Source of the DNA: Candolleomyces eurysporus
Taxonomy: Eukaryota; Basidiomycota; Agaricomycetes; Agaricales; Psathyrellaceae
DNA: 13,028 nucleotides
Direction of reading: 5' to 3'
NCBI GenBank assembly: GCA_027579435.1
Contig: JANBPK010001741.1
Span: 1-13,028, forward strand
Positions 1 to 9,427 of this stretch are shown here, in pieces. Below the pieces are notes generated by a model. That model was not told the origin of the DNA. It saw only the letters and a program-made list of their open reading frames with translations, and searched no databases. The position numbers and the translations under genes were made by a program. Position 1 is the stretch's first letter, and each line of letters begins with the position of its first letter.

Positions 1-125
1 ACTGTTCACCAGGCGCTCCCACCAACTTCCGATCTCCAAAATGGACCTGGATTGCAGTCAAAACAGACTTCCGTCCAGCGTCTCTGACGTCTCCTCCACC
101 TTCCGCCATATACTCGGGGAACAAA

Positions 126-310
126 GTGGAAGGTGACCCCGACCTCCTCGGGTCTGCATGGAAGCTGGAGGCAACTTCTACCCCGGTCATAGACCATACT
201 CTGAGAGCCTGACACAGCTTCCAGGTCCGTCATCCCCTGCATTGTGGAAGCCGAGGTTACCATCCAGAGTCTGTCGATGGAAGGCCAAGGCAACTTCCAT
301 TCACCGGGAG
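126..310 (+). repeat. Diverged tandem repeat, about 118-bp period
   Basis: A TGGAAG-anchored motif occurs four times, near 127, 159, 245 and 278. The 127/159 pair recurs as 245/278 after 118-119 bp. Within the pairs the best-kept parts are GTGGAAG at the start, then TCTG..ATGGAAG and AGGCAACTTC followed by CCGG. The copies have many mismatches, so this is an old duplication at best. No function can be assigned. Confidence 0.4.
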
Positions 311-452
311 CGCAGTCCCTCCGAGCCACCGGCCTACATTTCATATTTCGTTCATCTATATAACGTCTGTACACAATGATAGCGTTCTGTAGTATTCTAA
401 TTGTAGTATTGTAGACGGCCTGGACGATTCACGTGCTCAATGTCACGTTTAT

Positions 453-508
453 ACCAACAGGTTGGTAGTGATTTGACCAACCTGTCGGGGGTAGTTGGAC
501 CAACCTGT
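453..508. repeat. Three-copy ACCAACCTGT motif cluster
   Basis: ACCAACCTGT is present directly at 476-485 and 499-508 (23 bp apart) and inverted at 457-466. The inverted copy also forms a short palindrome, ACCAAC-AG-GTTGGT (453-466). Repeated 10-mers at this density suggest a protein-binding cluster or a decayed mobile-element end. It lies about 590 bp upstream of the DUF6533-type gene start, so an upstream regulatory role is possible but unsupported. Confidence 0.45.
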
Positions 509-975
509 GATGCAGCGGATATCCGCGGAGTTAGTATCTTCAATTCGACCCTGAGTGTGTTCAGCAGACTAACGATTCACGAATACCGCGTCTTCTACGA
601 ATAGCTATCGAAGCCAACTTCGAGATCTGGAACTCAGCTATAGTTCGGCGGACATATCCTAACTCCTCAAGGTGTTCACGGGATGCCACTGCCCGCTGTG
701 CGACGATAGACGTTATCTTCTGTCAAGGTGCCAACAACCTTCACATCTCATCAGATTAAGGGGAGGCCAAGGAGCGGTAACTTCTAAATCGGAAAGTTGG
801 TAACAACCCCCCAGCGCAAGTCTTATCAGTTTCAGTAAAGTCGGCTCCGACTGTACCACTTTGGAAGGGCTGATCGCGATCGAGGTTGTGCCTGGAAGAA
901 GAAGTGCCGGTACGGGAATCACTCATCCCATCATGATGAATGTGGTTTTACAGTACACGATCACCTCGGTGACCC

Positions 976-1033
976 CATAAAAGAGACTGTAAGGCTATGG
1001 AACCAAGCCTTCTCCTGTCCTCCTCCTCTCGCT
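976..1033 (+). promoter_or_regulatory. Likely core promoter of the DUF6533-type gene
   Basis: A TATA-like CATAAAAG (976-983) is followed by a strongly pyrimidine-rich tract (1008-1033), about 60-120 nt before the predicted ATG at 1094. TATA-like plus CT-rich leaders are common in basidiomycete promoters. The transcription start is not determinable here. Confidence 0.35.
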
Positions 1034-1093
1034 GGATTGCGCTGGAAGCCTCTACTACATTAACCCCGCATTTCTCTCCGTTCAGTCGCCGTC

Positions 1094-2871
1094 ATGGATA
1101 TGAAGCAGCAGCTCATTCAAGCACTCCAATGTGGACGGGCCTATCAGGTGAGAAATCGACTATCTACCGCAAAAGCGGAAAGCGCTAAGTCCCCATCCGC
1201 CCAAAGTCTCTGTTGAGTATGTTCTTGCACTGCACTTAGGATGCATATTCAGCAGCTCATCTCGCGGGATCAACAGGATGTGCAACGACATTCTGGGTGT
1301 GTTTGAACGTTTTGTAACAAACTTCTAATCGTGCCTCACGGTTATTCGCAGCTAGCAGATTATGTTCAGACATTGCCCATGGAGGTCGGTTCCTTCTTCT
1401 CGAGCTCGAAGACCAATCTCAAACACATATCACAGGTTAAATTCATGTGGTCGGCTCAACCAGGCATCGTGAAGGTGCTATTTTTCCTGAACCGATACCT
1501 GTGCTTCGACATTATAGCGAGCTATCTGTGTAAGTGAAGTACACTCGTTCCATCGCTTCTGGATCCTCAACCTAGTCTGCAGTGGGAGCTGTTGCTAATA
1601 CAAAGGTGCGTGTTAGCTCTCCAGCCCAAGACCCTGAAGCTCTAACGTTTTCCTGTCCCAGGTCTGCCACGGGTCGTTCATTGTGAGCTCAAGTAAGGAT
1701 CATAAAGAGCTACGCTGGGCGCCACATTCGCTAATAGTGCCCTTCTAGGCTTTGGTGTCATTGGTATTGCTCTGTCCGAAGGTATATATGACGGGCAAAT
1801 CGGGCGTTACATGTTTCTGATCACAATGCTTTAGCGATCATGTTTGTTCGGCTCTATGCTCTTTCCGGGCGGAAGAAAATAGTGGGATATCTCCTAGGGG
1901 CTCAGTATGCGGTAGGCTTTTGCGCATTTCGTGCAAGAATGACGAAGCATTGACCTACCCAGTTGGTGCATATGGCTTCCCTCGCAATTCTTGGTGTTTC
2001 GATATCTCGAATGAAATGTGAGTACGATGATTCCAACCAGCCTGTCTCCACCCTTACGAGTCGTTCCCTCCCATTGTTTCGGCATCGCAGACACCCCCTC
2101 GCCTGTTGCAGATCTCATTCCCTGCGTGCCTTTTGAGACCGACAATAAGCCGATCACTATCTTCTTCGGTATGATTGTGGTGAATGAATTCAGTAAGTGA
2201 CGATCTAATTCGCGTAAATGCCATTGTCCCTGACATTCGTTCATCTTATGTCAGTTGTGCTTGGTGTCACTTTTTATATTTTGCTGAAGAAGCATTGGGA
2301 GACTCGAAGTCCAATGATGACACTCTTCTATCGGGATGGAGTTTTCTACTTCATCGCGCTGGCGAGTAAGCACCGGTCTGCCTTCAACGCCCTTGTTGCT
2401 CCGAACTCAATTCCAAAACAGTCACTTCCTCCGCAAACATCGCCATCATCCGTCTGGCGCCGGTATGTCCAGCTCTCAGCTATCTTTGGCATGCAAGGTC
2501 ACTTACATCAGAATGTGTCAGCCTGCCTGCAAGTATATGTTCGTGATGTACGTACCCTTTCGACATGCGCCAGCGCCCACTTCACCCGCTAATCTCCTTT
2601 TGCCCCGATCCCGATATCTGATACCCGAAGCCCCCAGCGAGTTGTCAACTCAATCCTCGCTGCTCGTACAATCCTTCACCTGCGAGAGGAGTCCTACCAG
2701 GCTAAACTCAGTAAAGCGAGGAACGAAAGGCATGGGTTGGGACGCATGAGCCAGCGGAAGAGTGAAATGTCCCGTGCTGGAACGATGGATGACATTGATA
2801 CCTTGGCTCCAATCGAGTCTCGTGTCTGCGTCTACATCGAAACTGAAAGGACGGTGCAGTACGAAGATTGA
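1094..2871 (+). CDS. DUF6533-type multi-pass membrane protein, 14 exons
   Basis: Predicted exons: 1094-1147, 1240-1296, 1352-1384, 1436-1529, 1583-1605, 1662-1692, 1749-1781, 1835-1911, 1963-2017, 2091-2192, 2255-2365, 2422-2462, 2522-2547, 2631-2871. They sum to 978 nt (325 aa plus TGA), and every junction keeps phase with GT..AG introns, mostly 51-62 nt. The family signature is LADYVQTLPMEVKFMW followed by VKVLFFLNRYLCFD (about residues 38-71), typical of the DUF6533 domain that opens basidiomycete-specific integral membrane proteins of unknown function. Further hydrophobic segments follow: FGVIGIALSE into IMFVRLYAL, LVHMASLAILGVSI, ITIFFGMIVV, VLGVTFYILL and VFYFIALAITSSANIAII. They suggest about six or seven membrane passes. 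The tail after residue about 265 is charged and hydrophilic. The first 37 residues rest on a weakly defined exon 2. The last intron could instead be 2553-2637, changing FVIPQRV to FVMYRV. The function is unknown; the family assignment is from memory of its consensus. Confidence 0.8.
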
Positions 2872-3347
2872 TGATCAAGACTAACGAATCTTTACATGCC
2901 TCGTTCCTTTGACGTGCTGATAATGTACTTACATGGAGGGCTTGAAGTCCTGATACTTGACGTTAATCTTTACCGTCACAATGACGACGAACTTGACGGA
3001 TTTGATTTGATTTCGAACCTCAGGTGCCCGCTCTTTACGGAGTCTGCACTCTCAGCTCAGTATGACGAAGGTATGTAGTAAAGCTGCTGAGGTTGAAGGG
3101 ACAATTGACAGTGGCGCGTGCAATGCATCTGATAGAAAGCGAATAATGGCTCTATCAAGATACAATGAAGCTTCATGGGTGCGATCGTGCGCCACTGAGT
3201 GTTTTCTTGGATGGTTGCGCATGCGAAGGCATTTTTTCAATCACCCCGTGCCGGAATGAATGAAATGAAGTTGAGGTCAAGGAATTGACTCTGTGATGAT
3301 ACATGCAGTGGATCACGCGTCCTGATCCCGAGAGTTGATAACGCGCC

Positions 3348-3366
3348 GTCGATGCTACGCATCGAC
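3348..3366. repeat. Short perfect hairpin in intergenic DNA
   Basis: An 8-bp inverted repeat with a 3-nt loop. There is no adjacent T-run, and both flanking genes lie hundreds of bases away. No role is assigned; it may be a chance palindrome. Confidence 0.3.
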
Positions 3367-3569
3367 ATCCATTTCAGACGAGCTCTTTGCACTAGAAAGA
3401 TAGACTAGCTCTACCGCTCATTTTTGGACCTAATCCGTCACGAATGATAATGCTAACGATGTATTTAGCTAATTAAGCTACTGATGTGGCTCAGGTGTGC
3501 CAAAAGGCCATACCTCGTCAGCTCTTTGTAAATACTGCTCATATGTCGAGTGAATTCCCCGGAAAAACT

Positions 3570-3571
3570 NN
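3570..3571. other. Undetermined bases (NN)
   Basis: Two N characters just outside the left end of the transposon. They leave the left flank slightly uncertain, but lie 39 bp from the target-site duplication and do not affect it. Confidence 0.95.
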
Positions 3572-3610
3572 GAGTCACAGAGGAAGGCAACGGCAACCTA
3601 ATTAGAGCAG

Positions 3611-3616
3611 CAGGCT
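3611..3616. repeat. Left target-site duplication CAGGCT
   Basis: CAGGCT directly abuts the left terminal inverted repeat and recurs exactly at 9455-9460 abutting the right one. The preceding base is G on both sides, but on the right that G is needed to close the inverted repeat symmetrically. A 6-bp duplication is therefore the simplest reading. Confidence 0.85.
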
Positions 3617-3643
3617 CGGTTTACCCTTCATACACCTGGGTAG
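3617..3643 (+). repeat. Left terminal inverted repeat, 27 bp
   Basis: Starts CGGTTTACCC and ends CCTGGGTAG. It is the exact reverse complement of 9428-9454; similarity stops at both boundaries. Such ends are the transposase recognition and cleavage sites. Confidence 0.93.
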
Positions 3644-3809
3644 AAAAGACCGAAAAGAACGAAAAAAAGAATTCCAATCCCGGCCAAAAGAGGAAGTTGG
3701 TCACGTCTTGCCTCAAACCACCTTGCGGTTGGCAATGGCCCAAGAAAAACAAAATTACCATTAAATACATGTTGATTAAGTAGCGAAAGAGTGCAAAAAT
3801 ATACTCAAA

Positions 3810-6800
3810 CTAAAGAGGACTTGCGAACGAACACTTCCGACCATTATCGACCCCTCGACACCCCTCCGTCCGGTGGCACTTCTTACAAGGAAGCGTGCAA
3901 GGCTCGCGGCATCGGAGGATGTCGTTCAATCCTGGGCAATCTGTCTGGCCACAACGCCGACACCTTTTCAGTCTTCGGATACGTTGATCCGTGGCCACTA
4001 CGCGGCGTCGTTTTGAAGGGGAAGGATAGCTCGAATCTGAGTCGTTACCGTTGTCATCTATCGGCACTGGGACCGGGACTGGGACAGTGATGGTGGCAGG
4101 CTGTGCAAGGCCTCCAGCAAGAGCGGGTAGCGATGACATTGAAGCAAGGAGGGCGCCAATGAAGGGTTCGGTGCTCACTGCTGTCAGCGGAAGGTCTGTC
4201 ACCAAGGATTCGGGCATTTCATTAGTGTTGTCGAAGTTGAGCAGACCTTCATTTGGACGCGGTTGGGTGGGGCTACCAGTGAGATGCGGTGGGAACGGTT
4301 GATTTTCGGCTGCAAATATACGTGTTGAAATGCTTGAGGTAGCTAGCTTGTCGTTGATCAGCTCCTGAGATGCACGTATGTTGCTTACCTTCTCCCAAGA
4401 CTTTGCATAAGCAGATAAAACTTCTGGTGTGATGTAGAACCTATCCTTGCCGTCTGCAGTGCGATTCCATTCCTGGGAGAAGGCTTCAAAGTCGATCTTC
4501 TTCCTCCCGCTTGCAACTGCTGCCTCTGAGAACGAATGGAGCTTGCTGAAGAAGTATTTGCGAGCAACGAGTGTGGTTGGAGGTATGACAGGTAGCGCGA
4601 GGCCCTGTCGCTTGCGTAGCCAATCGTCGCTTGCATTCAGCTTGGCAAACTTGGCGCATGTCGCTTCAGAGTGGGATTCCATGCAATACCGAATGCGGAG
4701 TGACTCTAGATATCACACTTTCAGTACTAACTTCGGCATTTTGACCAAGAACACGCACCAGGAAGTGGGCATATGCCAAATGCTTCCTCCGTCTGTTCGT
4801 AAAGATCTCCGTTCACCCAGTCTCGGTACGATTGCGCGCCGCCAATTCTGTCTGAGAGGTAATTCAGAAGAAATGATGTGCGATTAATCATGGGAATGCT
4901 ATGGTGATATTCCCAATCAACGTTGTACACATGGGATGCAAAGGCCTGTTGTGGAATCTCAATCAGTCATTACCGGAGACATGTGAGGGCACTAATACCT
5001 GCAGATTGTACCACGTTCTGTGATCCGTTAAGCAGTTGACCGTGAACCGGGGTCCAGCTGAGAAGTTGGAATAATTCAATAAAAGTGACGAGAGATGATT
5101 ATTCAAATCTACTCACCGTTCAAAGCTCCAAATTTTCGATAGATGTCCCCATGTGGCCCTCCTTCCACATTATTCGTTCCACGGAGGCACTTCCACTTCT
5201 GCAATCCATACTTGTCCACGCCAGCTTTTTCGTACATCGGGACGTCATCAAGATCAGAGTAGTACCCTTGGCGAGCAAGCTCAAGGAGAGCTTTGGCCTT
5301 TTCCCAGACTGCAGGCGTAAATAGCACGTCACCGGTTTTAGCGTCCTTTGCATTCGAAAACATGCTGTATACATGCTCAATTGCAAGTACAAGGACACTT
5401 GGGGAAGGGATATATCGAGGTGTTCGCTCTGCAATAAATCGAGGACTGCGAAGAAGCATGCCTTCAAATGTGAGATTGAACTCACGCTGGCATACTTCAT
5501 TGACCTGTTTGCGCGCCTTTGCGTCCCAGCGAAGAATATGATCACGAAGGGTGCGAAGAAATGGGACTGTTGAACCATGTGATTTAGCGAGAGGGAGGCT
5601 ATGAAAAGCATGGAATATGTCCTTCTTGATTCGCGTATAGACAGTGTTTGCGTCTGGAGGTGATGCGACAATCTCTTCCAGCTGTTTCAATCTCTCGGCA
5701 TCTGGCAGCACTAGGCCATCCAACAAATTGAGCCCAACTGAACTTGTCTGCGCCTCTACGCCTCTGTGTGAGCACCCGAGCAGTGGGACGGTAAACCTAA
5801 CGTACCTTCAAGAGAATTGGATACTGCGGTGTATGCTTCAAGCATACAGATTGCTTCTGGGTTTTCGTTCTCTTCTATTATAGTACCACTAAGTGGATCC
5901 TCGTCGCTCCCGTCGTCTGAAGACTCGGATTGGCCATCTAACAGCATCAGGCGTGGATCGATAGGTGGCTGTGCTAATACTTCACGCTGCGCGACGACAG
6001 GCTGCAAAGCTGAAATGAATAAATGTGACAAACAGAACGAGTAGTACGACACATACTGCTGTCTGAGGGTCGTATAAATCAAGATGGCTCACTAGTGCAA
6101 CCATCTGAAAGGTTCCAGCTGCAGATCCGCTTGCATTTTGGAGCTGGGATAACGTGTACGTGCCTGCTTTGTTGCGTCCAGATCGTTTGCCGGGTAAAAA
6201 GTGTAGAGTTGCAGCGGCAGAAGGGAGAAGAACCTCGTCGATGCTTATCAACACTCGGCCACCGCTGGGAACCTTGACTCGAACACCCTGGAACGTTGCT
6301 GGTGGCGAGTCGGCAATCTTGCCAAGAGCAGCAGGGAAACCACCTTCTTGCGTATACAGAACAACTCTTGTACCAGCGGCTGTGTCAGAAGTAATTCGGG
6401 TTGGTGGGACTCGCTTCTTTGCCTCTTCAAAAACAAGCAGCGATGCATAAGCGTCCAAAGCTGCATAGCACAAGAGATCTCGACGAAGTGGGTACAGCTC
6501 CCAATCATCGCACCTCCGTAGTGTTTCGTCCTTCAATAAATACTTGTTATGCGTCTCTTTGAGGAGGCCATCGAGTGTACCCCCTCTCTTCCGCTCAACG
6601 ATGCCCTGCTGAATGCAGAATTCCTTCAAATCAACGAGATTGAAGGTCTTCTGCTCAGCGAGTTGGGGGAACTGCNTTTTTAAGGCGAGTGAAATCGGCC
6701 TTGATCGCACTCCCAACCTTGTACACATTTGGCGATATCAAGACTCGCAGCAGGGATGGCGGAAGATGGTTGATCCGATATACCTGTGGAGACGACATTA

Positions 6801-9012
6801 GCTGCCAGTGGAAACAGTTAGGAACATTGCTTACAGGTATGATATAGATCTCGTCTGGACGAGATTGAGGGTACAACTGAATGATCGAGACACCACTCGT
6901 GCGTGAAATATTCCATTCGGCATCAAAGCCAATAACCAATGTTGCTTGGGGATCACAGTCGAGAGGATCAAGGAGCGATGATAACTTCGCCTCAATGACA
7001 TGGGGGCTGTCAAGGGTAACGATGCGGGTAGATAGAGGTAGTGTTAGCTCCTCGAGTCCATATGCATGTGCCATGGGAGTAAGTCCACGAGCCAGAGATG
7101 GGAATGCGGAGTAGAGCAGAGCCTTATCCTATTTATTTTCAAAGCATAAGTACTNAAACGTCTAAATGACGAAAATACATGACTCACCTTTACAGGATCG
7201 TCAGAGAAAGCAACTGGTGGCTCTCGATATCCAAAAACCTTCATAGAGCGACTCATTGCCATCAAAGGGCCCAAACGCTCATCATGAGCTTTGGTCAGGG
7301 CCAACACTTGCCCTCGAATATAGCGCGAGTCCATTACTGTCCAAAGCGCAGTGAAAACCGGCACGGAATCAATTTTTGCAATGTGTTTGGTGATCTGTGC
7401 AGAGACCGTAATCAATGATTGATATAACAAGGGACACGAGGAATGAATTGACCCACCTTATGAGAGTCGTCAATCGCTATCTGATCTGGTGCCAGTAGCG
7501 ATGTGTGTTGGGCTGCGGCCGCTTCATCTTTCTCAATGGCTCGGTTCATCATTCCTGCAAGATACGAGTCGGTTGGAACAAATCCTCCAAACTTCTGACT
7601 ATCCCAAAAATCCCCAAAATCCGAAACGAGAAGGCCCAAGTATGCGTGAATGGAGGGCTGCGATGAGCCATCACCATGGTTCTCTGAGCCTTGTACAACC
7701 TCCAGCACTGCCTCAAGATATTGAAGCAAAATTTGATTGTAGCGGAGAGTGTGCTGCTCAACGAGCAGGGCCCGTACACCTGATGGACCCATCTTGTGTT
7801 GGTTGGCAACTCGAAGCAGTGTGATAACGTTGTGGGAGAGACCACCTCTCCGAGAAAGGACTGCGGGGAACGAAAGGCGAAGGTAACGGGGGAGGGTCTC
7901 GAGAAGCTTCGTGCTCCATCCAGAGAAATACGACTTGCAGCCTTTCCGACAGTAATACTGCCACGTTACGATCCAAAAGTTATCGTTGATGTCAACCACG
8001 CGCCGAGGTGGAGTTGGTCCATTTTTCTCAAGTGTCTCGGCCTTGCAATTGGGGCAAGTCAGTTTATGTTCTGCCGCAAAAAAGTGCGGGAGCCAAAGAT
8101 ACACTCGAGGTTGGTAGTAATTTTTGATATTGAATTCACGCCGTGCAAGCATGAACGCTGGGTCAGGAGGCATCACCCAGAATGAAGCAGGAGCATGTGC
8201 ACGGCCTGTTTCGTATGAAGGAGGACGGTCGAGGCTGTTCTTCTTCCTTCGAGATATCATCGGCTTGATGACACGCCCAAAAAACTGGTACAGCCAGTCC
8301 GGCATTTGTACTGGCTTCCGGAACCACGCTATGAGTACGTCAATTTCTCGCACCCATCATCACACAATCTCTCAAGTGCTCACGTTTCCCATCGTTGGTC
8401 TCATCCAGCGCAGAACTTGACCCAACAGGTGCCTGATCTTGTATTTCATCATCCTCGCCCTCCGAGTCACTACCATATCCATCATCATAGACCGTGCTTT
8501 TCGATGTAAAGAACGGTTCTAGCACAATATTAGTTTCATCAGTGACTCTGAAAAGACAATCAACTGACGTACGAATATGGCTGCGTCTAACTGCCTCGTC
8601 TAGCAGTGTTCGGGCCCTGGAGGTACTGGAAGCTGTGCCTGATTCCGAGCTCTGGGCTGGGTTCACGCTCGCACTAAGTCCACTGAGTGCATCGAAAGCT
8701 TCGATGTACTCATCTGTCAACTGTTCATCGCCGAAGTAGTCATCAAATAGCAGATCATCTATAAAGCACGATTCAGCACGCTCATCTGTCACCGGCACCA
8801 ACATGTTATGAAAATGTTCACACACCTGTCGGTATCACATACGCATTGGGCTTTGCTTTCTGTGAATCACATCGCTGTTTCTTCGGTCGGCCTCTTGGAG
8901 GTGCATTCTCAGGCCTTGGCCCATCTTTTGAGCCCTTGGGTCGGCCGGGAAGGCGAGGTCGTGGCGCCGGTGGACGCGTTATTGGCTCATCTTGGCCTGG
9001 AGGAGTGGCCAT
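3810..9012 (-). CDS. Transposase with DDE-like core and inserted 3'-5' exonuclease
   Basis: Exons in transcription order: 9012-8826, 8785-8384, 8346-7457, 7394-7188, 7128-6835, 6783-6057, 6001-5806, 5755-5117, 5057-4999, 4945-4759, 4705-3810. They give about 1,560 aa, in phase at every junction once the extra N at 6676 is discounted. Domains: AT-hook-like GRPKGS (about 23-28) and RGRPKK (about 40-45); acidic linker to about 196; zinc ribbon with C294/C297 and C329/C333 inside a DUF6729-like region (about 197-480); DDE-like strands with IAIDDSHK (D489/490) and VAFSDDP (D558/559); a DnaQ-fold exonuclease about 600-780 with GFDAEW (D631, E633), VGSAIKADF (D690) and CYAALDAY (Y766, D770); RGTNNVEGGPH (E1165); basic KRRR near 1495; nine Cys in 1511-1554. 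The nuclear role, end binding and strand transfer are inferred. An in-frame ATG at 9171 would add 53 residues. Introns 8786-8825 (40 nt) and 8347-8383 (37 nt) are unusually short, so those junctions are the least certain. Confidence 0.85.
6676..6676. other. Ambiguous base that breaks the exonuclease frame
   Basis: An N lies next to a run of five T (five A on the coding strand), in the exon encoding exonuclease motif II. Counted as a base it shifts the frame; left out, the frame continues as TRLKKQFPQLAEQ straight into a well-conserved exonuclease. It is best read as a homopolymer sequencing artefact, not a true mutation. Confidence 0.85.
7155..7155. other. Undetermined base inside a transposase intron
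   Basis: A single N in intron 7129-7187 of the transposase gene. It has no effect on the predicted protein. Confidence 0.9.
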
Positions 9013-9427
9013 GATTATGCTGGGGGGAAAGGACTGAGCTCGAGATGGGTGATAATTGAAAATAGACACACCAGAGTTATTCTTGCTGGTAAAAGTATGC
9101 TTTGCCAGTACGTGTTTGAGTGAATTATGTGCGAATCGACGCGTCTCTGTGTCTGACTGAAGCTCGCTCATTTAGTTCTCAGTGGCTGTGTGGCAGATAA
9201 CATGGCAGATAACATCCAATCCCGGGACGGATGTTATCTGCCATTGAGGCGAGAAACCAATTCAAGCTTGCTCAACGGTGAACTAATGGATGGTTGATTC
9301 TGAAATTTTGCAGGAACAAGCCTCTCAGTCGTGTGCATGTATTCCGCAAGAATTTACTCTCAGAAACTGCAGGACTACGCAACAAATGGCCCAACAGGCT
9401 CGGACTCGGCAATTGCCGGGCAGATAA
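9013..9427. other. Right subterminal/5' leader region of the transposon
   Basis: This 415-nt stretch separates the transposase start codon at 9012 from the right inverted repeat. It must hold the gene's promoter, and an in-frame upstream ATG lies at 9171. It contains a direct-plus-inverted repeat block (9191-9244) and another GGCAGATAAC-like copy (9418-9428) against the terminal repeat. A palindrome CGGCAATTGCCG spans 9407-9418. No matching motif is found at the left end. Confidence 0.6.
9191..9244. repeat. Subterminal repeat block with 16-bp hairpin
   Basis: ATGGCAGATAACATCC (9202-9217) and its exact reverse complement (9229-9244) flank an 11-nt loop centred on CCCGGG. A further direct copy of TGGCAGATAACATGG overlaps the first arm (9191-9205). 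A shorter copy, GGGCAGATAACTA, lies at 9418-9430, overlapping the start of the right terminal repeat. Clustered subterminal motifs of this kind often bind transposase in hAT, CACTA and P-like elements. Here that is inference. The block also lies in the leader just upstream of the possible ATG at 9171. Confidence 0.75.

Larger units (their letters stand above)
1..1093. other. Gene-free left end of window
   Basis: No open frame here has the introns, start context or family resemblance of a real gene. The longest is a 122-codon minus-strand frame (6-374) with low-complexity Arg/Trp-rich content and no recognisable motif. The stretch holds a diverged tandem repeat (about 126-310), a cluster of ACCAACCTGT motifs (453-508) and a 12-bp perfect palindrome GCGGATATCCGC (515-526). 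It ends in the promoter of the DUF6533-type gene. It may be decayed repeat or ordinary intergenic DNA. Confidence 0.6.
2872..3610. other. Intergenic stretch left of the transposon
   Basis: No supported gene in 739 nt. Short frames (2896-3078 and 3062-3259 plus, 3052-3240 minus) overlap one another and carry no recognisable motif. A perfect 8-bp stem with a 3-nt loop (GTCGATGC-TAC-GCATCGAC) lies at 3348-3366. Two N characters at 3570-3571 mark uncertain sequence 40 bp outside the transposon. Confidence 0.6.

Noticed and set aside
6..374. A 122-codon open frame on the minus strand
   Set aside because: Arg/Trp/Gly-rich with no motif and no credible promoter or splice extension; it overlaps a diverged tandem repeat and looks like chance.
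3062..3259. Possible small spliced gene with donor-like GAAGGTATGT near 3070
   Set aside because: No exon on either side gives a recognisable or sustained frame, and overlapping frames on both strands are equally long.
3348..3366. Hairpin as a transcription terminator
   Set aside because: Too short, without a T-run and far from either gene end; intrinsic terminators are also not expected for Pol II genes.
3610..3616. A 7-bp target duplication (GCAGGCT) instead of 6 bp
   Set aside because: It would take the terminal G from the right inverted repeat and make the ends asymmetric; 6 bp with perfect 27-bp repeats is simpler.
3673..3684. TCCAATCCCGG shared between the left interior and the right hairpin loop (about 9215-9225)
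   Set aside because: A single 11-bp match in direct, not inverted, orientation; not enough to call a shared binding site.
3550..3783. Plus-strand open frame crossing the left terminal repeat
   Set aside because: It spans the NN and the transposon boundary, joining host and element sequence, and has no family resemblance.
4359..4395. A GT..AG pair (GTAAGC...CTCAG) in the last transposase exon
   Set aside because: The implied intron would be only 24 nt and the frame is open through it, so it is treated as coding.
9395..9403. CAGGCTCGG inside the right end, identical to the left junction of duplication plus inverted repeat
   Set aside because: A 9-bp match somewhere in a 5.8-kb element is not very improbable, and no further similarity extends on either side; probably chance.
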